Assembly: GCA_038380435.1 (NCBI GenBank)
Contig: JAWZYU010000019.1
Span: forward strand, 18,997,801-19,061,800
DNA: 64,000 bases
Direction: 5' to 3'
Source of the DNA: Ryuthela nishihirai
Taxonomy: Eukaryota > Arthropoda > Arachnida > Araneae > Heptathelidae
The first letter of the stretch is position 1. The number at the start of each line of letters is the position of its first letter. A program made the position numbers and the translations under genes. Below, one piece after another: positions 30,946 to 41,060 of the stretch. The notes under the pieces were generated by a model. It searched no databases. It was given only the letters and a program-made list of their open reading frames with translations, and was not told the origin of the DNA.

Positions 30946-31545
30946 GTGACATTAAAAAATACCTTAAAGCAGCTGCTTGCTAGAGGTCTGACAGGAGCCT
31001 GTCAATTTAATACGCCACAGAGATGGTTTGTTTGGTTGGGTTGTTTTACCTCTGAGCGGCACTTTTTTGCACACCATGGGCTAAATGCCCAGGTCACATG
31101 GACCCCGAAGGCTCAGAGAAGGTTGGGGGAGGGGACCCACTGGAACAGCTGTTGGGAGACAGATGGTAGCCTCCCGTCAAGGCCATCCAGCGTGTTCTTT
31201 AACGTGCACAGGGTATGGCTCTCCCGCACACGGGCCACGGATTAACGTCCCATCCGACGGACGGCTACCTTTCCAAGCCCATCGGTATCCCCTACTGACC
31301 GTGGGCAGGGCGGGAAATTTTTGCGGAGATAAATCTCAACGCTGACCGAGCTGGGACTCGAACCTGGGAACTACAGATTACGAGCCTGGGGCGCTACCGA
31401 CTGAGCCACCCCCGCCCCTAAGAGATGGTTTGTAAGGCAGCAGAAAGACAACACAGGAAAGAAAATATCCATGTTTTATGCGGGATCGAACTCAGGTTTC
31501 TTTGATCAGTAACCAAGCGCGCTAACCATTCGAATGAGGAAATTG
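30946..31545 (-). mobile_element. SINE-B copy split by SINE-A
   Basis: The 3' part (30950-31031, AAAGCAGCTGCTTGC, then GACAGGAGCCTGTC) and the 5' part (31434-31545, ACTCAGGTTTCTTTGATCAG, then AACCAAGCGCGCTAACCATT) flank the inserted SINE-A. Moderately diverged. Confidence 0.88.
31032..31420 (-). mobile_element. SINE-A inserted in SINE-B
   Basis: Full copy with exact duplication AGAGATGGTTTGT (31019-31031 and 31421-31433). Confidence 0.95.
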
Positions 31546-31925
31546 TTTTCAGCAAAATTGGAGTTAAAACACAACAATTCGATTATTTTTTCGATAAAAC
31601 TAAACACAAAGTAAATCATTAATTTGAAATAGATGCTATATGTTTCATTCGGAGTTGAAAGTGTTGCAGATCGAAATTTTAAGTACATAGTATATAATTA
31701 AAAAATTTCGACCAAATTCGCCAAAAAACAAGATTACCCCACGATGAACACTTTGCAAATTATTGTAAAACCACAATTGAAGCTTCTAAAAAACCGTTGA
31801 TTTTAATACTTTTTACATCCTTTCACCTAAGTCTTCGAAAGTAAGTTTCAATTGCATCTGTTTTTACCGCTTGTTTCAGACTTTTGAATAATACTGCATA
31901 CACATGCATGATCACACTCAATCCA
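31546..31925. other. AT-rich spacer
   Basis: Nothing recognised. Confidence 0.4.
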
Positions 31926-32165
31926 CAAAGGGGGAATATCTCTTCTTCCTCCTTTAAGAATGTTAGTAAGGGTAATGGGGGCAAAAAATGATTACACTTC
32001 TGCATATTTAACAAGTTTAAGGGTTTTGTTTTTTAAAGACCTTTAAAAACGGAAGGGAGAATGATGTTATACTGAAATGGAAATAGGCTCCCGCTTTTAC
32101 CATTTTCCTGCTCGACTGCATCACTTGTCCCCCTTTAGTGCGTTCTGGATCCGAGCCTGATCCCA
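31926..32165. mobile_element. Decayed copy of the 23292-23550 hAT-like family
   Basis: Shares the order AATGTTAGTAAGGGTAATGG, a GGAAATAGGCTCCC-like block, CGACTGCATCACTTG and GGATCCGAGCCTG with the element at 23292. The ends are too decayed to fix a duplication. Confidence 0.6.
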
Positions 32166-32329
32166 CTGACTAGAATCTAAATCAAATGTCTGCTAGTTAA
32201 TTGAATTATCATAGTAGTATTGAATCAATAGTTTGCATCAAAATTTCGTGAAATATCAGGTTTAATATCTACATAGAAAATCTTTTTCTGTAAACAATGA
32301 ATGTTAAAACTTATTATTTTCGTTTACTG

Positions 32330-32710
32330 GGTTGTTTTACCTCTGAGCGGCACTTTTTTGCACACCATGGGCTATATGGCCAGGTCACATGGACCCCGAA
32401 GGCTCAGAGAAGGTTGGGGGAGGGGGCCCACTGGAACAGCTGTTGGGAGACAGATGGTAGCCTCCCGTCAAGGCCATCCAGCGTGTTCTTTAACGTGCAC
32501 AGGGTATGGCTCTCCCACACACGGGGCCACGGCCTAACGTCCCATCCGACGGACGGCGGCATTTCCAAGCCCATCGGTGTCCCCTACTGACCGTGGGCAG
32601 GGCGGGGAATTTTGCGGAGATAAATCTCAACGCTGACCCAGTTGGGACTCGAACCTGGGAACTACAGATCACGAGCCTGGCGCGCTACCGACTGAGCCAC
32701 CCCCGCCCCT
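32330..32710 (-). mobile_element. SINE-A copy, full length
   Basis: Exact duplication TTTTCGTTTACTG (32317-32329 and 32711-32723). Near consensus. Confidence 0.95.
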
Positions 32711-32948
32711 TTTTCGTTTACTGATAATCATCAATAGATTAAAATATATACTAATAACAATTACTCAGAAAATATTTTTTTTTTACTAGCTATGCCAACA
32801 TGGAAGTTTGGCTTGAAACATATTTCTCCTCTTCATTGATAACGTTCACAATTCCTGCTAAAAAGTATGGCACAAAACTTTATTCTCCTTTCATAAACTT
32901 GGCCAACTTATAGTAGCCGAAGCTGCCTCATGCGATCCAATATCTGCT

Positions 32949-33292
32949 GGTTGGGTTGTTTTACCTCTGAGCGGCACTTTTTTGCACACCATGGGCAAAA
33001 TAGCCAGGTCACATGGACCCCGAAGGCTCAGAGAAGGTTGGGGGAGGGGACTCACTGGAACAGCTGTTGGGAGACAGATGGTAGCCTCCCGTCAAAGGAC
33101 ACCCAGAGTGTTCTTTAACGTGCACAGGGCATGGCCCTCCCGCACACGTGACCACGGCTTAACGTCCCATCCTTTCAAGCCCATCGGTGTTCCCTATTGA
33201 CCGTGGGCAGGCGGGGAATTTTGCGGAGATAAATCTCAACGCTGACTCAGCTGGGACTCGAACCTGGGAAAACTACAGATTACTTGTCTGGC
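32949..33292 (-). mobile_element. SINE-A copy, 5' truncated
   Basis: Flanks CAATATCTGC (left) and CAAGTATCTGC (right). The copy ends inside the tRNA head after the B-box (ACTACAGATTAC), so the A-box is missing. A short deletion removes the GACGGACGGCGGCC block. Confidence 0.88.
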
Positions 33293-33355
33293 CAAGTATC
33301 TGCGGAATTACAGGGCAACAATAAATGTTGAAACTGAGATAACACTTTTTCAATA

Positions 33356-33487
33356 GTTTGTCGTTTTTCTGCTGAGGTCCTGCCATCCTCTCAGACCTTC
33401 TACTATGGCATATAAACTGGCAGGCTCCTGTCAGACCTCTGTGGCAAGCAGCTACTTGAGGGGGTATTTATTTATTTATTTTTTTAA
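33356..33487 (+). mobile_element. SINE-B copy, 5' truncated
   Basis: Starts at TGTCGTTTTTCTGCTGAGG and continues to the tail with TTATTTATTTATTT. The head and both promoter boxes are missing. Confidence 0.9.
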
Positions 33488-34985
33488 TATATTTCGGCTA
33501 CTGAACTCAAGATCTGCACCCCGCATAACATATGCATTTTCTAGCGATGGCCTCACCGCTTTTTCGTCTGTTCGTTCACATATGGCTATTATTATATAAG
33601 GATGATGATATTCTATAATCCTACTCAAAGATCCATCTCAAAAGTCGTTTAACGATAAATCGATTAATGACGATAAATCGATTAATGAAGTGATAGAAGG
33701 AAAACAGCAAATTCAAAACTTTTCGAACGTCGAATCATTAGTCCTATCGTGCATACGTTATTCCCCACCTACAATTAAGACGATGTTTAGGAATTTTAGT
33801 TTATGGTTCCCGTGAGTAACACGCAACAAAATGCAATAAAAATTTTAGAGCAAAGAACAGCCAAAAATACAATAAAAAATGTACTAATTCGAACTAAAAA
33901 AAAACTGACAAATGATTCCAGATGGGGGAGAGCCTTGGGATAATTTGCTGCTGAGCTTTTTTTTGCTGTAGAATCCATTAAATGGCCAGATCAGAAAAGA
34001 CCAACAAAACTCAGTGCAATATTTGAGAACGAAAAGCACTCGATATTTTTTTAGTCTGATAACTTCCGCCATCTTTCTTTAGCTGGGACTTCTGTAAAGG
34101 CCATCCACCTTGTGACTTTAGTATTCAAGATGTTATTTCTCGTGTACAGATGGCATGTTTGGTTGCAATACTTTTTCTGTCTGCAGTTGAATATAAAAAA
34201 AAATGGACAAAACATTAAAAATGACATAATTAGGACTTGAATCTGAGACCGGAAAGGCACGATCCTGCAAAATCTCTTACGAATAACATTAAAAATTAAC
34301 AACATAATTCAATCATTAATAGCTCAATCACCTGTTGATAAACCATCTGTTAACAACGAAAAAAAAATAGCAAACGAGATTAACATGGATTCCATTTTTT
34401 CCCTTTCCTTTGACTTTTTTTTCTTAGAGGAACGTTCCTTCTATCTCTCCCCCAAAGCAAGTAGGGTAAAAGAAGCGAAGATCGGAATCCCATCTCGCAT
34501 TGTTCTGTCATCTGCACCAGGCCATGAATGAGAATCACCCAACATCCCTCACTGCCTTTCAAAGATATCGCTGATTTCAATTAATGGGTCGCCTCAGTTC
34601 CTCCATTGGCGAACCAAGGCGGACGATTACTACGACATGTGGGTGTAATGGCGTTATCCGGCGTTGCTAGGGAGGAAGAAGAGGAGGGGAACGGAGGACG
34701 ATAGAGGACAGCCGGAGTCTCCGCTGCCGACGATATCGGGAGACTGAGAAGCGAGAAGAGGGCGCTACACGTCCGCATCCATCGCGTTGAATAGAGCTTT
34801 TGTAGAGACTTCGCTCTCTTATGGCGGTCTTGTCATCTGCAGATGGTCACATGACAGGCAGGCGATCTGGAGAACGCATTAGCTCTCTTCCCTCTTCGGG
34901 ATCGCTCTCTTGACCAGCGGTTCCGTTCTCAATATTTATTCTTTCGGGATAATATGGATTCTTCGGCATCCTGAATAAAGAAAAG
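33488..34985. other. Single-copy region, decayed SINE-A scraps and a GC-rich part
   Basis: A direct repeat of GACGATAAATCGATTAAT lies near 33652. Positions 33960-34270 hold text distantly like reversed SINE-A (ATTAAATGGCCAGATCAG, AAAGGCCATCCACC). Positions 34590-34960 are GC-richer and single copy, with no recognised exon. Confidence 0.35.
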
Positions 34986-34988
34986 TTA

Positions 34989-35215
34989 CACTGGTTTCCA
35001 TAAATTAAGGAAAATCCCTATTTTAATTCAATGGGAAGCTAACGTCAAAGCTCTATAACTTCTAAGTTTCTTTGTTTTTAAAAAATGTGATTGCAGATGA
35101 AGATCTCAATCAAATAAATCAATATCTCGATTTTCAACAATATTCGTTAAGTATTTAATGAGTTATGGAAGTTTGAATATTTAACAAAACAATGCCAGTC
35201 TTAAGAAACTTATAC
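34989..35215 (+). mobile_element. Left part of a MITE related to 60303-60628
   Basis: Begins CACTGGTTTCC after TA and shares TTCAATGGGAAGCTAACGTC and TTTTCAACAATATTCGTTAA blocks with the 60 kb element (read on its minus strand). Its last 90 bp is an inverted copy of 36655-36745 (ATGCCAGTCTTAAGAAAC answered by GTTTCTTAGGACTGGCAT), beyond the LINE fragment. Confidence 0.55.
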
Positions 35216-35221
35216 AAAACT

Positions 35222-36540
35222 GAAAAATAGTGAAAGAATTCTTGGCTATTTCTAAACTTAAACTTCATAAATCCCCAGGGGTAGATGAAATTACTTCGGA
35301 AATGCTTAGAGCTGGGAATGTTTCCGGTTACCACTTGGGTGACTGAAATTCTGAATATTTTTTATGATAAAGGCATGGTTCCTAAGGATTTTTACCAGAG
35401 CTATTGTTATCCCTATTTTCAAAAAAGGTGATCGCAGTTCTTGTGATAACTATAGGGGTATCAGCCTACTCTCTGTTCCAGGTAAAGTTCTTTCCATGAT
35501 ACTGCTCAATAGAATTAAGAATCTGGTTGACAGTCAATTGCGTGATGAGCAATGTGGATTCAGAAGTGGTAGGGGATGTGTGGATCAGATATTTTCCCTT
35601 AGGCAGATTCTTGAGAAATGTTTAGAGTTTCAGAAACCTTTGGTTGCTAGCTTTGTTGATTTCCAAAAGGCTTTCGACTCTGTTGATCGTCATAATTTGT
35701 GGTTGATTGTGAGATCATATGGTATACCTGACAAGTTAGTTAACATAATGAAAGCTCTCTATAATAACACTGAATCATGTGTGAGAGTTGGTAAGTCTTG
35801 TAGCAATTGGTTTAGCATTACTTCTGGTGTTCGACAAGGGTGCATTTTGTCTCCTTTTCTCTTTTGCTTGGTTATTGATATGTTATGCGAAATTCACTTC
35901 AAGGGAGATTTTGGCCTTAAATGGACTGGATATACGAAAATTTCTGATTTAGATTATGCTGATGATTTAGCCCTTTTGGCAAATGATGTTGATGAGATGA
36001 ACTCTTTCATTCGAGCTGTTGATGAGACTGGTAGTAGAGTAGGTTTGGTTATAAACAGAGAGAAAACTAAAGTGATGAAAATTGGTCAGGCAGGCTGTGA
36101 TTCAGTTAAGCTGAATGGTTGCAGTCTTGAGCAGGTGTCACAGTTTAATTATCTTGGGAGCTATGTAACAGATAATGGTGATGTGCGGCATGAGATTAAC
36201 AGACGAATAGGGATTGCTGCTGGGACTTTTAAGAATCTATGGAGAGTGTGGAGAAATAGGCGTATACACCTAAAGACTAAAATTAGACTGTATAATAGTT
36301 TGGTTCTTTCTAAGGTTAGTTATGGTAGTGAAACTTGGAAACTTTGTAAACAAGATAACAGGAAACTAGATGCTTTTGATTCCAGATGCTTACGCAGTAT
36401 CTTGGGCATTAGGTGGTTCACTTTGTAATTAATGATGAGGTTAGGCAAAGGAGTTTGCAACCTCCTTTAAGCAGCATATTGTGCAGAGAGAGAGATTTGC
36501 ATTTTATGCCAGTGAAAACTAAACTTAATGCTCCCTTACC
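35222..36540 (+). mobile_element. RTE/BovB-like LINE fragment, 5' truncated
   Basis: Starts inside ORF2 at AISKLKLHKSPGVDEITSEM (about 35248) and runs through the reverse transcriptase to a broken C-terminus (NDEVRQRSLQPPLSSILCRE after a frameshift near 36424). The same family is present on the minus strand at 55700-58200 and 44340-44880. The endonuclease is missing. Confidence 0.88.
35364..36428 (+). CDS. RTE-like reverse transcriptase, largely intact frame
   Basis: An open frame of 354 codons; the true protein began upstream (a frameshift near 35330 separates the SPGVDEITSEM part), so the ATG at 35364 is not a real start. Reading order: fingers PIFKKGDRSSCDNYRGISLL (17-36), motif A SFVDFQKAFDSVD (96-108), motif B SGVRQGCILSPFLF (154-167), motif C LDYADDLALL (196-205), INREKTKVM, then thumb YLGSYVTDNGDVRHEINRRI and DAFDSRCLRSILGIRW. 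Both catalytic Asp sites (A and Y-A-D-D) are intact. The layout matches the RTE/BovB group, which primes reverse transcription on nicked target DNA. The C-terminal domain is lost by frameshift, so the element is dead as it stands. Confidence 0.88.
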   Translation: MIKAWFLRIFTRAIVIPIFKKGDRSSCDNYRGISLLSVPGKVLSMILLNRIKNLVDSQLRDEQCGFRSGRGCVDQIFSLRQILEKCLEFQKPLVASFVDFQKAFDSVDRHNLWLIVRSYGIPDKLVNIMKALYNNTESCVRVGKSCSNWFSITSGVRQGCILSPFLFCLVIDMLCEIHFKGDFGLKWTGYTKISDLDYADDLALLANDVDEMNSFIRAVDETGSRVGLVINREKTKVMKIGQAGCDSVKLNGCSLEQVSQFNYLGSYVTDNGDVRHEINRRIGIAAGTFKNLWRVWRNRRIHLKTKIRLYNSLVLSKVSYGSETWKLCKQDNRKLDAFDSRCLRSILGIRWFTL

Positions 36541-36599
36541 TCTAAAATAAATTTTATGTGAAAAAATGTAACTGAAGGCAATTTAAAGTTCTTAATGAA

Positions 36600-36745
36600 A
36601 TTTAAAACTGTTTTCAACAACATTTTGTATTTAAAGTATTAATGATTTTTGAATATTTATGTGTTTCTTAGGACTGGCATTTTCTGAGTGTTAAATATTA
36701 CATCTTTAAAAGCTCTTTAAATACTAACTGATGAATATTTTTGAA
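36600..36745. repeat. Inverted arm beyond the LINE fragment
   Basis: Positions 36655-36745 are the inverted match of 35125-35213 (AATATTTAACA..ATGCCAGTC blocks). They suggest that the LINE fragment landed between the arms of a foldback element. Confidence 0.5.
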
Positions 36746-36752
36746 GTTCTGA

Positions 36753-36958
36753 ATTTTTTTGATTTTTTTGATTTGCGACATACAGGACAGAGAAGAATCC
36801 TGGAAGCTACTCCTAGCTTAATACAGGCCTTCTCATATAAGGACATTCCCTACTAAGACCGAAGTCACTGCTGACCACTGCATTAGTTAGAGCTAACACA
36901 ACACACAAAGTTAGCCTTGCTGGAACAGTCGCTAGCTGCCTAACCACTATGCCAGTTA
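36753..36958 (-). mobile_element. SINE-C copy with tRNA-like head
   Basis: On the minus strand it begins with AACTGGCATAGTGGTTAGGC, a good A-box; the B-box is weak. The body is shared with 24943-25074, and the tail on that strand is an AAATCAAAAAAATC type. It is unrelated to SINE-A and SINE-B outside the head. Confidence 0.7.
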
Positions 36959-37084
36959 AGGATAGTTTAGACCCGATATAGTTTTTCAGTTTATTTCATT
37001 ATATTATTTCGCTTTATTCAAAATGAGTGGTTAACATTCAGAAATTTTGTGTAGTTCTGAACGGTTATTGCACTTTTTTCTGAA

Positions 37085-37122
37085 CGGATTACGAGCCTGG
37101 CACGCTACCGACTGAGACAACT
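37085..37122 (-). mobile_element. SINE-A head scrap
   Basis: GATTACGAGCCTGGCACGCT, then ACCGACTGAGACAAC: only the tRNA-like head survives. Confidence 0.7.
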
Positions 37123-37206
37123 TAAACATTGGAAGATTATAATTTCTTGTTTGACTGGAAGAACATTAAATTTATTATGTTTATTTATTGAAGTCTTTCC
37201 TAATAC

Positions 37207-37428
37207 CGTCCCGTCGCCGAGTGGTTAGCGAGCTTGGCTACTGATGAAATGGGACCTGGGTTCGAGCTCCTAGTAAGGGATGGATGTTTGGTATTGACTT
37301 TCTGCTGAGAGCTCGCTTTCCTTAGAGATCTTGGTAAGGAAATATCTTGGTGGATCTATGGCATATTAAACTGACAGGTTTCTGTCAGACCTCTGTGGCA
37401 AGCAGCTGCTTTAAATGAATATTTATTT
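37207..37428 (+). mobile_element. Diverged SINE-B copy, full length
   Basis: CCGTCGCCGAGTGGTTAGCG head and GGTTCGAGCTCC B-box, with a 25-bp extra segment in the body (around AGATCTTGGTAAGG). The tail has GCAAGCAGCTGCTTTAAATG. Confidence 0.85.
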
Positions 37429-37511
37429 TTAATGGAGATGTGTGATAATAAGTACAGTCTAATAAAATATAAATGTCCAAATGCCTTGGTTATGTCACAA
37501 GTCAATGAAAT

Positions 37512-37796
37512 AGTTCTCGGTTAAACTATTAATTTCTTTCCTATCTGTATCTCGCTTTAATATCCCTGAATAGTGCCTGGGATGTTTTATTTATTACAAT
37601 AATTTCAGTTCTCGGTTAAACTATTAATTTCTTTCCTATCTGTATCTCGCTTTAATATCCCTGAATAGTGCCTGGGATGTTTTATTTATTACAATAATTT
37701 CAGTTCTCGGTTAAACTATTAATTTCTTTCCTATCTGTATCTCGCTTTAATATCCCTGAATAGTGCCTGGGATGTTTTATTTATTACAATAATTTC
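37512..37796. repeat. Three identical 95-bp tandem repeats
   Basis: Units begin at 37512, 37607 and 37702 with AGTTCTCGGTTAAACTATTA and end ATTACAATAATTTC. I see no difference between units. Not related to the mobile elements around it. Confidence 0.95.
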
Positions 37797-38160
37797 ATAA
37801 GAGTTTGGGATTTACGACACATTTTGAAATTGCATAATCACAGAGTTTAAACATCCTACGTTGGCAAACTTCAAAATGTCAATATATACAAACATTAATA
37901 TGAAGAGACCAGAATTTTTTTAATGCCCAATTGGAAACCCGTTTAATGAAACTGATGATACAGCATCGTTTCCTTAAACGTAATTTGTTTCATCTTAAGT
38001 GTAAAGTAGAAACTGCTCCAGGTCATTTAGTTTTAACCTTTTTCTCACGGTATCTTGTATGCAATTTGTTAAATTCAAGGATTCAACAATATTTAAAGGA
38101 GGAATTTCTCTACAGACTTTGGGCTAGTATTCCACCAGCTCAAGACGATTTTTTTGCTAA
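37797..38160. other. AT-rich spacer
   Basis: A short open frame (37931-38257 +) runs into the palindrome and has no recognised domain. Confidence 0.4.
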
Positions 38161-38162
38161 TA

Positions 38163-38375
38163 CACCTATCCCTCGATTTACACGGTACTCAGCACACAAT
38201 TTTGGCTTTGCACGATCAAAAAATGCAACCAGTTTCGATTTACACGGTACTGACTGAGATTTCCTTTCTATGTACGTCTCAGTCAGTACCGTGTAAATCG
38301 AAACTGGTTGCATTTTTTGACCGTGCAAAGCCAAAATTGTGTGAACTGAGTACCGTGTAAATCGAGGGATAGGTG
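38163..38375. mobile_element. 213-bp palindromic MITE, TA duplication (pogo/Tc1-like)
   Basis: CACCTATCCCTCGATTTACA is answered by its complement ending at 38375, with TA at 38161-38162 and 38376-38377. Arms of about 95 bp are nearly identical. An internal repeat (CGATTTACACGGTACT) occurs twice per arm. Non-coding. Ends with a CCCTCG...TTACACGG form are common on pogo/Tigger-like elements. Confidence 0.88.
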
Positions 38376-38687
38376 TACTGCAGATTGTCTTTTTTTAACA
38401 AATGGCTCCTTAATATTAAAAGCTCATTTTTTCCTTTTACGAAAAAGTGGCAAATTACTTTCATCTCTTACAATTCTTGGTTACGCTACTAAATATATTT
38501 CGTTTTGAACGTGTTTCGACTTCATACCTTATTGTTGGTGTTTAGTATTTAATTCAAAGACAGCTATTCGGATTCAAAATCATCTCACCTTGATTCAACA
38601 CTCCTTTCTCCATTTCCCAGTAATAGGCTACTAACATTCAGTCAACCACCCAAATTTAAATTTTTAGACATAACGTCGAGTCCAAGA

Positions 38688-38876
38688 TAAAAAAAAATAA
38701 ACACCCCCTCAAGCAGCTGCTTGCCACAGAGGTCTGACAGGAGCCTGTAAGTTTATATGCCATAGTAGAAGGTCTGAGAGGATGGCAAGACCTCAGCAGA
38801 AAAACGACACATACATCCATGCCTTACCCGGGGCTCGAACCCAGGTCCCTTAGATCAGTAGCCAAGTGCTAGCGCG
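38688..38876 (-). mobile_element. SINE-B copy, head truncated
   Basis: Near-consensus tail and body. B-box is present (plus strand GGGCTCGAACCC), but the copy stops at CAGTAGCCAAGTGCTAGCGC, so the A-box is missing. Confidence 0.9.
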
Positions 38877-39690
38877 ATTTTATTTCATCTCTAAATGAGC
38901 TCTCCCCGGAACTACAACCAAAACTAATACTTTACGAATCCAATGAAATTTTATCTTAAGCTCGTATCGAGATTATTCTCTCCGAATTTCCTATTCGAGA
39001 GTTCAAAGTTCTCGAAACCTCAGAAATCACCGCTGACTAGACGAAATGAAAAAAAAAAAGTATCAAATGAATCTCTCTCTTTGCTCTTCTAGAAACGCGA
39101 GTCCCACAATGCTTTCAAGATCGGGATTTCATTTCTTCCGTCTAAGCAAACACGACTTTCCTCAAAGTGGAACCCAACTGAAGTTCGATGTCAAAATTGA
39201 AAACTTTCTGCCCCCTGTGTCAACAAGCCAAGGACTTGTGCCACGCGAGTGTGAGCGTGACCGGGCCAATATCGGCCATCAATCCCACCCTGCTCTCCCT
39301 ACCACACATCACTGAATGGCATCATCTACGCTCCGAGCAATGCCTGCAGAGAGTAGACAGCCAATCCACGGTAGAAGACTTCATCACAAAGACAGTGTCG
39401 TGGCTCGGGAAATTTTCGATCATTTTGTGCAAGGAAATAACTTCTGCACTCTTTCAATATGCAACTTTTTTTTAAATTCTATATATTGCTTTTTCGCCGG
39501 TGGTTATGTATCAGATATTCGCTGCAGTTAAAACAGAATGCATTTCTGCAGTATTCTGCTCCGTCATAAGATGAATACCTTATTTATGACTGCCTTCTCG
39601 TAGAATCACAGATAAACAAAATTCTAGTGATCTCCTTTTTCCTCTTCGGATAACGGCAATTTCTTGATATTTACATTCTGGGTGTATTAG
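38877..39690. other. Single-copy region, no gene recognised
   Basis: Positions 39100-39400 are GC-richer, with open frames of about 90 codons in two phases (39046-39315 and 39188-39475) and a CTCTTTGCTCTTCTAG acceptor-like tract near 39090. No domain recognised. I leave it uncalled. Confidence 0.3.
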
Positions 39691-39691
39691 T

Positions 39692-39885
39692 GCCGTCCCG
39701 TGGCCGAGAGGTTAGCGCGCTTGGCTACTGTTCTAAGGGACCTGGGTTCGAGTCCCGGATAAGGCATGAACTTTTGTGTCGTTTTTCTGCTGAGGTCCTG
39801 CCATCCTCCTAGACCTTCTATGGCATATAAACTGATAGGCTTCTGTCAGACCTCTGTGGCAAGCAGCTGCTTGAGTTTTTTTTTT
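39692..39885 (+). mobile_element. SINE-B copy, full length
   Basis: Duplication TGTATTAGT (39683-39691 and 39886-39894). Near consensus, with a T-run tail. Confidence 0.9.
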
Positions 39886-39926
39886 TGTATTAGTAATTTT
39901 TTTTTTTGTATTAGTAATATGGTGTG

Positions 39927-40133
39927 CTGCCGTCCCATGGCCGAGTGGTTAGCGCGCTTGGCTACTGATCTAAGGGACCTGGGTTCGAGCCCCGGGTAAG
40001 GCATGGATGTATGTAATTTTTCTGCTGAGGTCCTGCCATCCTCTCAGATCTCCTACTGTGGCATATAAACTGACAGGCTCCTATCAGATCTCTGTGGCAA
40101 GCAGCTGCTTGAGGGGGTATTCATTTTATTTTT
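39927..40133 (+). mobile_element. SINE-B copy, full length
   Basis: Exact duplication TAATATGGTGTG (39915-39926 and 40134-40145). Sits 40 bp after the previous SINE-B in the same orientation. The T-run plus GTATTAGTAA between them is itself duplicated. Confidence 0.92.
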
Positions 40134-40174
40134 TAATATGGTGTGGCGAATACAGAGCTCCACATAAAGCCACA

Positions 40175-40520
40175 GTTCTGCAGTTTACTTCTGAGGCGCA
40201 TTTTTCGCAAACAATGAGCTAAATGACCAGGTCACAAGGATCCCTAAGGGCTCAGAAGGTTGGGGCAGGGAACCCACTGGGCAGCTATAGGATAGATGGT
40301 AGCCTCCCGTCATGGCCATTCAGTGTGTTCTTCAACGTATACAGGGTTTGACTCTCCTACACAGAGAACCATGTCTTTACGTCCCATCAGACGGCCTTTC
40401 CAAGCCTATCGATGTTTCCTTTAGCAGGGATAAATATCTACGCTGGCTCAGGTGGGACTCGAACCTAAGAACTAGTGATTACGAACCTGGTGCGCTACCG
40501 ACTGAGCCAACCCCCGTCCC
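40175..40520 (-). mobile_element. Diverged SINE-A copy
   Basis: All blocks from TTTACTTCTGAGGCGCA to CGACTGAGCCAACCCCCGTC are present with many substitutions and a few deletions. An old copy. Confidence 0.88.
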
Positions 40521-40678
40521 TAACGTGCAGAGAGTATGGATCTCTCCTGTACTCTGAACCATGGCTCAATGTCCCATTGATCGAACGGCGGTCTTTCCAA
40601 GCCCATCGATCGTTACTTTCTTCAGGAAAGGCAGACAAACTTGCACGGGAGGTAGCGGACAAAATTCTCAACGCAGGC
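40521..40678 (-). mobile_element. SINE-A middle fragment
   Basis: Starts directly at TAACGTGCAGAGAGTATGG and contains GTCCCATTGATCGAACGGCG and CAAAATTCTCAACGCAGG, the middle and lower body of SINE-A. It abuts copies on both sides. Confidence 0.75.
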
Positions 40679-41060
40679 ATGGGTTGTTTTACCTCTGAGC
40701 GGCACTTTTTTGCACACCATGGGCTAAATGGCCAGGTCACATGGACCCCGAAGGCTCAGAGAAGGTTGGGGGAGAGGACCCACTGGAACAGCTGTTGGGA
40801 GACAGATAGTAGCCTCCCGTCAAGGCCATCCAGCGTGTTCTTTAATGCACAAGGTAGGGCTCTCCCGCACACGGGGCCACGGCTTAACGTCCCATCCGAC
40901 GGACGGCGGCCTTTCCAAGCCCATCAGTGTCCCCTACTGACCGTGGGCAGGGCGGGGAATTTTGCGGAGATAAATCTCAACGCTGACCCAGCTGGGACTC
41001 GAACCTGGGAACTACAGATTACGAGCCTGGCGAGCTACCGACTGAGCCCCCCCCCGCCCC
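40679..41060 (-). mobile_element. SINE-A copy, full length
   Basis: Near consensus from TGGGTTGTTTTACCTC to CGAGCTACCGACTGAGC, with an expanded C run. Third SINE-A in a row. Confidence 0.93.

Noticed and set aside
37512..37796. CRISPR-like array
   Set aside because: Three identical 95-bp units with no spacers, in a eukaryotic setting; a plain tandem repeat.
38140..38464. Short frames with a repeated peptide on both strands
   Set aside because: They come from the palindromic MITE at 38163-38375, which reads the same in both directions.
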